Assembly (NCBI RefSeq): GCF_001570485.1
Contig: NZ_BCTA01000064.1
Coordinates: forward strand, 1 to 57,884
Length of the DNA stretch: 57,884 bases
Direction: 5' to 3'
Source: Mycolicibacterium novocastrense
GTDB taxonomy: Bacteria > Actinomycetota > Actinomycetes > Mycobacteriales > Mycobacteriaceae
Below, piece by piece: positions 52,901-57,884 of this stretch (positions are counted from its first letter, which is position 1; each line of letters begins with the position of its first letter). A program made the translations under genes and the position numbers. Under the pieces are notes generated by a model. That model made no database searches. It had not been told where the DNA came from and worked only from the letters and a program-made list of their open reading frames with translations.

Positions 52901-54529
52901 TTCGGGCCCCATGATGCGGGCCATAGATGTGACGATCTCCTCGCGGATGGCATCCAGGGGCGGGTTGGTGACCTGTGCGAAGAGTTCGACGAAGTAGTCG
53001 TAGAGAAGCCGTGATCGTTGTGAGAGGACCGCGGTCGGAGTGTCGGTGCCCATGGACCCGAGCGGTTCTGTCCCGGAGGCGGCCATCGGTGTGAGCAGTA
53101 CGCGCAGATCCTCTTCGGTGTAACCGAAGGCGATCTGGCGCTTGACGACGTTGGCGTGATTGGGCTGCACGCGGGTGCGGTCGGGCAGGGTGGCGATGTC
53201 GAGCAGTCCGGCGTGCAACCACTCGCCGTAGGGCTCTTTTGCCGACAGGTCCGCCTTGATCTCGTCGTCGGTGACGATGCGTCCGGCGCCGGTGTCGACC
53301 AGGAACATCTTGCCCGGTTGCAGGCGGCCCTTGGCGACGATCTGCGCCGACGGCACGTCGAGCACGCCGCTCTCGCTGGCGAGGATGACGCGGTCGTCGA
53401 TGGTGCGCCACCACCGGCCGGGACGTAATCCGTTGCGGTCCAACACCGCCCCGACGAGTGTCCCGTCGGTGAAGGTCACGCAGGCGGGGCCGTCCCACGG
53501 CTCCATCATGGACGCGTGGAACTGCCAGAAGGCACGCTCGGCGTCGTCCATGGTGGTGCTGTTCTCCCAGGCCTCGGGAATCATCATCAGCACGGCGTGG
53601 TGCAGGCTGCGGCCGCCGAGGTGTAGCAGTTCGAGCACCTCGTCGAAGGAGGCAGAGTCCGAAGCGTCCGGCGTGCAGATCGGGAACAGACGGGTCAGGT
53701 CGCCGGGAATGTTGGCGCTGGCCAGCATCGCCTCCCGCGCGCGCATGCGGTTGCGGTTGCCGCGGACGGTGTTGATCTCCCCGTTGTGGGCTACGTAGCG
53801 GAATGGGTGCGCCAAGGGCCATGACGGGAACGTGTTCGTCGAGAACCGGCTGTGCACGATCGCGATGGCACTGCGGCAACGCTCGTCGCGCAGATCCGAA
53901 AAGTACTGTGGCAACTGCTTTGTGGTCAGCATGCCCTTGTACGCCATGGTGCGGCTGGACAGCGATGGGAAGTAGACGCCTTCGCGCTCGGCCCGCTTGC
54001 GGAGCGGATAGACGCGCCGGTCGAGGTCGATGCCGCCGACCTCACTGGTCGAGGTGACGAACAGTTGCTCCATGTGAGGCATGCAACTCATCGCGGTGGC
54101 GCCGAGGTTCGCACCGAGAGGGTCGATCGGCAAGGGTCGCCAGCCGAGAACCTTGAGCCCTTCGTCGTCGGCGATGGCTTCGACGGTTTCGCGGGCGGCT
54201 GCGCGGGCCGTGGGCTCCTGAGGCATGAAGCAGATGCCTGCGGCGAAGGTGTTGCTGCCGTCGAGTGCGGTTGCCGGGAGGTCGAAGTCGACCGCTTCGC
54301 GCAGCAGTTCGACCGGCAACTGGATGAGGATGCCGGCGCCGTCGCCGCTGTTGGTCTCGGCGCCGGCGGCACCGCGGTGGTCGAGATGTTCGAGGGCGGT
54401 CAATCCGTCGGCGACGATGGAGTGCGAGCGTCGGCCCTGGATGTCGACAACCATGGCGACACCGCAGGAATCCGCTTCATTGGCGGGGTCGTAGAGACCT
54501 TGGGGCTCGGGGAATGCCGAAAACAGCAT
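49988..54529 (-). CDS. gltB: Glutamate synthase large subunit
   Basis: A 1513-residue subunit with N-terminal glutaminase (cleaved before Cys22 in EADSCGVAMVVD), central domain, FMN/3Fe-4S synthase barrel (GQLPGFKVYPNIAKTRHSTPG; IMMRVCHLDTCPVGVATQ) and the C-terminal beta-helix (GLPDGTIHITLSGSAGQSLG). ATG 54529 is chosen because AAGGTG lies at ribosome-site distance; ATG 54562 would add 11 residues. All cysteines of the 3Fe-4S motif are present. In M. tuberculosis gltBD lies at a different locus, so this may be a second copy or a relocated one. Confidence 0.95.
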   Translation of the reverse strand: MLFSAFPEPQGLYDPANEADSCGVAMVVDIQGRRSHSIVADGLTALEHLDHRGAAGAETNSGDGAGILIQLPVELLREAVDFDLPATALDGSNTFAAGICFMPQEPTARAAARETVEAIADDEGLKVLGWRPLPIDPLGANLGATAMSCMPHMEQLFVTSTSEVGGIDLDRRVYPLRKRAEREGVYFPSLSSRTMAYKGMLTTKQLPQYFSDLRDERCRSAIAIVHSRFSTNTFPSWPLAHPFRYVAHNGEINTVRGNRNRMRAREAMLASANIPGDLTRLFPICTPDASDSASFDEVLELLHLGGRSLHHAVLMMIPEAWENSTTMDDAERAFWQFHASMMEPWDGPACVTFTDGTLVGAVLDRNGLRPGRWWRTIDDRVILASESGVLDVPSAQIVAKGRLQPGKMFLVDTGAGRIVTDDEIKADLSAKEPYGEWLHAGLLDIATLPDRTRVQPNHANVVKRQIAFGYTEEDLRVLLTPMAASGTEPLGSMGTDTPTAVLSQRSRLLYDYFVELFAQVTNPPLDAIREEIVTSMARIMGPEQNLLEPSAASCRQIVLRWPVLDNDELNKIVHINDDGEHPGLRTTVLKALYDVERGGEGLAEALEDLRAKACEAIAKGARTLVISDRDSDHTRAPIPSLLAVSAVHHHLVRTKERTTVALVVESGDAREVHHIAMLIGFGAAAVNPYLAFESIEDLVREGELTGIEPAAAVRNYCKALGKGVMKVMSKMGISTVASYTAAQAFEAVGIDKDVLDEYFTDTPSQLGGVGLDVIAEEVKQRHRRAYPENPTERVHRRLEVGGDYAFRREGELHLFTPEVVFLLQHSTRTARHDIFQQYSDEVDRLSREGGTLRGLFEFKKVRPPVPLDEVEPVEEILKRFNTGAMSYGSISAEAHETMAIAMNNLGGRSNSGEGGEDTDRLYDPQRRSAVKQVASGRFGVTSDYLVNATDIQIKMAQGAKPGEGGQLPGFKVYPNIAKTRHSTPGVGLISPPPHHDIYSIEDLAQLIHDLKNANDQARIHVKLVSSVGVGTVAAGVSKAHADVVLISGYDGGTGAAPLTSLKHAGVPWEIGLAETQQTLMLNGLRDRITVQCDGGMRTARDVVVAALLGAEEYGFATAPLIVSGCIMMRVCHLDTCPVGVATQNPELRARFTGKPEFVENFFRFIADDIRKYLAELGFRTLDEAIGHAELLDTDKGVEHWKTRGLDLSPIFAVPNDAHTGQPAPRRKVREQYHALDQALDQTLIQLAEGALEDAHTVRLELPIRNVNRTVGTLLGAEVTRRYGAQGLPDGTIHITLSGSAGQSLGAFLPPGITLELVGDANDYVGKGLSGGRIVVRPPDDVLFLAEDNVIAGNTLLFGATSGEVYLRGRAGERFAARNSGALTVVEGVGDHACEYMTGGRVVVLGKTGRNMAAGMSGGIAFVLGLDPRRVNTEMVELQRLDPEDLAWLRDVISRHAQYTGSSLATSLLSDWPRRSTQFTKIMPRDYQRVLQATLTAKREGRDVDTAIMEASRG

Positions 54530-54612
54530 CGAGGGGCACCTTCGCAGTCCGGAAGAATTCATGTCCGGGACTGCACCGGCCCGCAGCCGATTGTAACAGC
54601 GCGGCTATCGCC

Positions 54613-55023
54613 TCACCCGTCGAGAACCGTGGGGACCAGCGGGAATCCGGGCAGATTGCGCGCCACTGTCCAGGTCAGGGCCGAGACGACAATCACGACG
54701 ATCAGCGGAGTGTTCATCAGCGGTTTGCTCTGACGCCATCGGATCAGAAGCCACGTCAGCAAGAGGGGAAGGCCGACGAGCAGGTAGACGTTGTCGACGA
54801 CCGCTGCGGCAAGGTCGCCGTGCAGTAGGTCGTGCGTCATGCGCAGACCACCGCAGGCGGGGCAGTCCAAACCGGTGATCGCCTTGAACGGACAGGCGGG
54901 GAAGACAAATCCCGGGCGATGCGGGTCGGCGATGCCGACGTACGTCAGGGCGCCGGCCAGTACGGCGCCGGTGCCGAGCGCGCCGTATAGCTGTCTGCGG
55001 CTCGTGCCGGCGCTAGGTGCCAT
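54613..55023 (-). CDS. DUF2752 membrane protein (Rv1616-like)
   Basis: A 136-residue protein with three to four membrane helices. The DUF2752 motif CPFKAITGLDCPACGGLRMT with its CPACGG pair is clear at about 42-62; two additional helices follow after HDLLHGDLAAAVVDN. The two Cys pairs could bind metal or form disulfides; the function is unknown. It overlaps the TM2 gene by 11 bases. The pair is conserved next to lgt in mycobacteria. Confidence 0.87.
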   Translation of the reverse strand: MAPSAGTSRRQLYGALGTGAVLAGALTYVGIADPHRPGFVFPACPFKAITGLDCPACGGLRMTHDLLHGDLAAAVVDNVYLLVGLPLLLTWLLIRWRQSKPLMNTPLIVVIVVSALTWTVARNLPGFPLVPTVLDG

Positions 55024-55426
55024 CGCGCAGAGGGCGCCCCTGTGGATCGCGGACTTTGTCGGTGAGCAGCATGACGGCGTCGATGATGCCCCAAATGATG
55101 GCGCCGATACCGCACGTGACCAGGCCGACGACTAACTGCGCGACGCCCAACCCGGTGTAGCCGAGATAGATGCGGCCGATACCGACCAGACCGAAGAGGC
55201 CGAGCAGCTGCAGCAGACCGGCGATGAGTTTGGACTTGTCGGAATACGGCTCGCCCGTGATGGGGTGACGGCCGTAGGGGGCCAATGGATCGCCGTATGC
55301 CGACGGGTAGCCCCCGGGAGGCGGCCCGTACTCGCTGCCGGGCGGGGGCGGGTATTGCGGCTGGTAATTCGGCTCCTGAGGGGGCGTGCTGCCATGCTCA
55401 CTACCACCGAACTGCGGCTCCGTCAT
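55013..55426 (-). CDS. TM2-domain membrane protein (Rv1615-like)
   Basis: A 137-residue protein. The N-terminal half is Pro/Tyr/Gly-rich (about 1-65); the C-terminal TM2 domain (about 65-128) has the pattern SKLIAGLLQLLGLFGLVGIG, RIYLGYTGLGVAQLV and IWGIIDAVMLLT. ATG 55426 is preferred; the frame upstream is not protein-like. The function is unknown. Upstream are 195 bases without a recognisable gene before the HNH gene. Confidence 0.87.
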   Translation of the reverse strand: MTEPQFGGSEHGSTPPQEPNYQPQYPPPPGSEYGPPPGGYPSAYGDPLAPYGRHPITGEPYSDKSKLIAGLLQLLGLFGLVGIGRIYLGYTGLGVAQLVVGLVTCGIGAIIWGIIDAVMLLTDKVRDPQGRPLRDGT

Positions 55427-55621
55427 GGCTCCCAGCATGCCAGACACGGGTGGGCCAGTCAGTAAGAATTCTGTGGCGCATCGGCCCCAGGGTGTAGCCC
55501 AGGCATGCGCGGGTGCGTGCCCAACCCGCGGTCGTGGCGACATCGGTCAACGGATTGGCGCTCAGGGAGATTCGCTGGAGCTTCGACGGAACGGTTCCGC
55601 GGCTCTTCACGGCCGGGCGTG

Positions 55622-57055
55622 TCAGAACGGCGGGGGCTGGTAGTTGGCGGCCAGCCAGGCTTGCCGCTGCCGCTCTTCTTCGGCGATCAATTCGGCGCGC
55701 TCACGGCGTTCGGCCTTGATCCGGTCGCGAAGGTCGTCCTCGCGCGTCTGTTTGCGCCGGGGCATCATCAAGGTTCGATTGGCGGTGTCGTCGGAGATAT
55801 CCGCGGGAACGTCGAGCTCGCCCGTCGACTGTCCGAGCGCTGGAAACATGCTTGCGCCATGAGGTTCGGTGCGCCACAGGTGACCCGTGGGCGCGATCAA
55901 CTCGATTGTGCCGTCGGGAAGTTGTCGCTCGGTCCAGCCACGTGGCCCACGGAAGAACGTCTTGAGCAGATGGTGAGTCCGGCAGTAGTGCTTGGTATTC
56001 GACGGATGCGTCGGTCCCTGGGGCCAAGGCGTGGTGTGGTCAACGTCGCAGTGTTGCACCGGCTTGTCGCAGCCCGGCCATCGGCACGTCAGGTCCCGCC
56101 ACTGGAGGAACTCCCGCAGCGCGACGTTGGGCCGGTAGCTATTGCCGCCCTTGGCTTCCGGGGTGGGCACGGCCAACGGCTTCGATTGCGCGGTCTTGGC
56201 CACCCTGCGAACCGACTCAGCGGGCAGCACTCCGAACCCTTTCAGATAACCGGGTTTGTCACTGGTTCCATCGAGAGTGCCTTGTTCGGCCAGCAAGTGG
56301 ATGACCGCCGTCTCAACGGCCGCGCGCTCGGCGGCCGCCGGGCAGTCGTCAAGCCCGCATTCGCAGGGCAGTGTGGCCTCCATGCGAGAAAGCGGACCAC
56401 AGGCGTCAGCGCGGCGCTGATCCTTGGTTCGAGGGTCGTTGTCACACACGGTGGCGGCCAAAGCGTCGAGCCTGGCGTTCAGCGCCGCACCGTCCTCGGC
56501 GCGCAGATTGCCTGTAAGCCAGACCATTCCGGCGTCCCCCGGCTCGATCTCGACGTGGCGATTGTTCTCGGATCGGCGCGGCACCCGCACAGCCTCTGGG
56601 TCGAAGCGCGTCACGAACATGTCCACGCGGTCAATCAGTTTGGGACCCGAGAGCTTCATCCACTTCTCGGCCTTGGCAGCCAGAGCCTCGTCGAGCGCGG
56701 GCATGATGTCTGGTTCCACGTTCTGAGTACGCGACATGATGGTGGCCACTACCCGGTAGTCGATCCACCCCCGCCGAAAGATCTCAGCCACCCGGGGGAG
56801 CCGCTCGCGCAGAGCCTTCGCGGCATGGACTTGACCGAGTGCCCTGGCATGACTGATGTTCTGCACCGGCGATATCTCTGCCGCTACGACGACCGCAACG
56901 TCGGTGAAGAACATCCTCGCTTCCTCATGTTCCCTCTCCCGCCGCGCATAGAGTTCGGCCACGAGTGCCAGCCTGCGCCCCATCGCCGCAGCCTCCTCGC
57001 GAGCCTCTTCACCCATGAGGGTGAGGAGATCGCCGCTGGAAGCATCTTCGAACAT
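55622..57055 (-). CDS. 13E12-family DUF222/HNH endonuclease-like protein
   Basis: A 477-residue protein of the 13E12 repeat family. The N-terminal DUF222 domain covers about 20-300, and the HNH domain about 325-375 contains CRWPGCDKPVQHCDVDHTTP and HPSNTKHYCRTHHLLKTF, with Cys pairs that hold zinc and the catalytic His of VDH. The C-terminus (about 420-477) is charged and helical. The ATG lies inside an SOS box, so it is expected to be DNA-damage-inducible. Members are mobile or repetitive in mycobacterial genomes, and the gene is absent from the corresponding M. tuberculosis lgt-Rv1615 junction. Confidence 0.9.
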   Translation of the reverse strand: MFEDASSGDLLTLMGEEAREEAAAMGRRLALVAELYARREREHEEARMFFTDVAVVVAAEISPVQNISHARALGQVHAAKALRERLPRVAEIFRRGWIDYRVVATIMSRTQNVEPDIMPALDEALAAKAEKWMKLSGPKLIDRVDMFVTRFDPEAVRVPRRSENNRHVEIEPGDAGMVWLTGNLRAEDGAALNARLDALAATVCDNDPRTKDQRRADACGPLSRMEATLPCECGLDDCPAAAERAAVETAVIHLLAEQGTLDGTSDKPGYLKGFGVLPAESVRRVAKTAQSKPLAVPTPEAKGGNSYRPNVALREFLQWRDLTCRWPGCDKPVQHCDVDHTTPWPQGPTHPSNTKHYCRTHHLLKTFFRGPRGWTERQLPDGTIELIAPTGHLWRTEPHGASMFPALGQSTGELDVPADISDDTANRTLMMPRRKQTREDDLRDRIKAERRERAELIAEEERQRQAWLAANYQPPPF

Positions 57056-57063
57056 GTGTTCGA
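57048..57063. promoter_or_regulatory. LexA (SOS) box over the HNH start codon
   Basis: TCGAACATGTGTTCGA agrees with the mycobacterial LexA consensus TCGAAC-N4-GTTCGA in every fixed position. The gene's ATG (minus strand, 57053-57055) lies inside it. Bound LexA would therefore block very near the translation start, and the promoter must lie further upstream (above 57064) or the transcript be nearly leaderless. Confidence 0.88.
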
Positions 57064-57130
57064 TACTACTCGGACCCTATGACACGACGACACATTCGAG
57101 CGATGAGCTGGGGGAAACCCGGAAAATTGT

Positions 57131-57884
57131 CTAGCCCCTCCGGCGGCGGCGCAGCCACTTGCGCACTCGCCCGCCGTCCGAGTTCTCGGCATTGTCTGCG
57201 GGCTCTTCGGATGCGGCTTCACCCTCGACGGCACCCACACCGCTGACCTCGGCAGTGTCGGCTTCTTCGGGCGATTCCTGGGCTGTCGCGGCATCTTCCG
57301 TCGCTTGCGCGTCGGTCGGCTCCGTGGCTTCGGCCTCCGCTTCGTCGGCTAGCTCCGCGGCAGTCGCCTCACCCTCGACGGCGGACTCGTGCGCCTCAGC
57401 GGCGTCGGCGAGTGCGTCGCTGGCCTCCTCGCTCTCGACCGTGCCCACACCACCGACCTCGGCAGGCTCACCGGAGTCAGTCTCCTCCTGGCCTTCCGCC
57501 GTGCCATCGCCCTCTGCCTCGGCACCTGCCGATGCCTGGTCGATCGACTCCTCGGCTTGCGCCTCGGCCGCTCGCGCCAGCTCTTCGGCTACCGCCTCAC
57601 CTTCGGCGGGTGGCTCACCGGCTTCGTCGGCTTGAGCCTCGGCCTCGTCGGCCAACTCCTCGGCTGCTGCCTCGCCCTTAACCGCAGCTTCGGTCGGCTC
57701 ACCGGAGTCAGTCGCCTCAGCGGGCTCGTCGGCTTGAGCCTCCGCCTCGTCGGCCAACTCCTCGGCTGCAGCCTCGCCCTCAATCGCGGCCTCGTGTGCC
57801 TCAGCGGCATCCGCGAGCGCGTCGCTGGCTTCTTCACCTTCGACCGCACCGACACCGCCGGCATCGGACGCCTGCCCGGCCTCG
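57131..57884 (-). CDS. Acidic Ala/Glu-rich repeat C-terminus, probably of Lgt (partial)
   Basis: An open frame of 250 codons that enters from beyond the window edge; the N-terminus is not visible. The sequence is made of Ala/Glu/Asp-rich repeats, such as ELADEAEAQADE (three forms) and the longer EEASDALADAAEAHE module present twice. It ends in a polybasic tail (RVRKWLRRRRRG). No membrane segments are in view. In mycobacteria the gene at this position is lgt (prolipoprotein diacylglyceryl transferase), known to carry an acidic C-terminal extension, so I infer this is its tail. Nothing in view shows enzyme motifs. Confidence 0.6.
   Translation of the reverse strand, partial: EAGQASDAGGVGAVEGEEASDALADAAEAHEAAIEGEAAAEELADEAEAQADEPAEATDSGEPTEAAVKGEAAAEELADEAEAQADEAGEPPAEGEAVAEELARAAEAQAEESIDQASAGAEAEGDGTAEGQEETDSGEPAEVGGVGTVESEEASDALADAAEAHESAVEGEATAAELADEAEAEATEPTDAQATEDAATAQESPEEADTAEVSGVGAVEGEAASEEPADNAENSDGGRVRKWLRRRRRG
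57625..57780. repeat. Direct repeats in the acidic tail coding region
   Basis: A 54-base unit at 57625-57678 recurs at 57727-57780 with two mismatches (period 102 bases). A second longer module near 57400-57460 recurs near 57800-57860. These are coding repeats and keep the reading frame, as expected for unequal crossing-over or slippage. Confidence 0.75.

Noticed and set aside
54563..54612. GlnR box upstream of gltB
   Set aside because: Only a possible -10 (TACAAT) is visible; no GlnR-type a/b site pair could be supported.
1..57884. CRISPR array, prophage or toxin-antitoxin module
   Set aside because: No regularly spaced repeats, phage structural genes or paired small toxin/antitoxin genes were found; the only regular repeats are coding repeats at the right edge.

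Overview
The window is GC-rich chromosomal DNA of a Mycolicibacterium-type (rapid-growing) mycobacterium. The evidence is the gene content and order: uvrB, a DUF402 gene, coaE, rpsA, polA, a DUF35/thiolase pair, pdtaR, an Rv1625c-type adenylate cyclase, cydABDC, tesB, pykA, DUF2752 and TM2 genes, and the tail of an lgt-like gene. Read right to left, this matches the Rv1614-Rv1634 block known from M. tuberculosis. MspA-family porins, a second Dps type (Dps2) and gltBD beside pykA point to a fast grower. Species assignment is inference.

Layout. (1) Positions 1-9200 form an accessory zone: an IS21-family element (istA/istB), two tandem MspA-type porin genes (the second apparently without its start codon), several small secreted proteins, a Tat-exported multicopper oxidase (mmcO-like), and decayed gene ends (TetR-type regulator, histidine kinase, UdgX-type uracil-DNA glycosylase). 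It stops at a tRNA-Cys. (2) Positions 9300-24550 are conserved core: MFS exporter, hypoxia ribosome factor (rafH-like) with a DosR box, uvrB with a PafBC/RecA-independent DNA-damage promoter, DUF402 gene, coaE fused to a GrpB domain, rpsA, a PrsW-like protease, polA, and a KstR-box-controlled DUF35-thiolase-YwaF-DUF167 cluster. (3) Positions 24560-29630 hold a livKHMGF branched-chain amino acid ABC transporter. (4) Positions 29800-39220 hold pdtaR, tRNA-Leu(CAA), adenylate cyclase, an SRPBCC protein, dps2, a DUF2339 membrane protein and a two-component system directly behind a polar amino acid ABC operon. (5) Positions 39400-46180 hold an HdeD-like protein and the cytochrome bd operon cydABDC with a coupled DUF4190 gene. 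(6) Positions 46185-57884 hold tesB, pykA, gltD, gltB, DUF2752 and TM2 genes, a 13E12-type HNH protein with a LexA/SOS box over its start codon, and the acidic repeat tail of a gene running off the edge, probably lgt.

Functional reading. The core part links central metabolism (pykA, gltBD, coaE), low-oxygen respiration (cydABDC), stress-linked translation and DNA protection (rafH, rpsA, dps2) and DNA repair (uvrB, polA). Four regulatory sites can be read directly: DosR, PafBC-type, KstR and LexA. The most unusual items are the tandem porin pair with its start-codon loss and coupled upstream frame, the repeat-expanded acidic tail at the right edge, the nested palindrome downstream of dps2, the two-component system embedded behind an amino acid ABC operon, and the short-variable-arm tRNA-Leu(CAA). 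I did not find a clearly new multi-gene defence or biosynthetic system.
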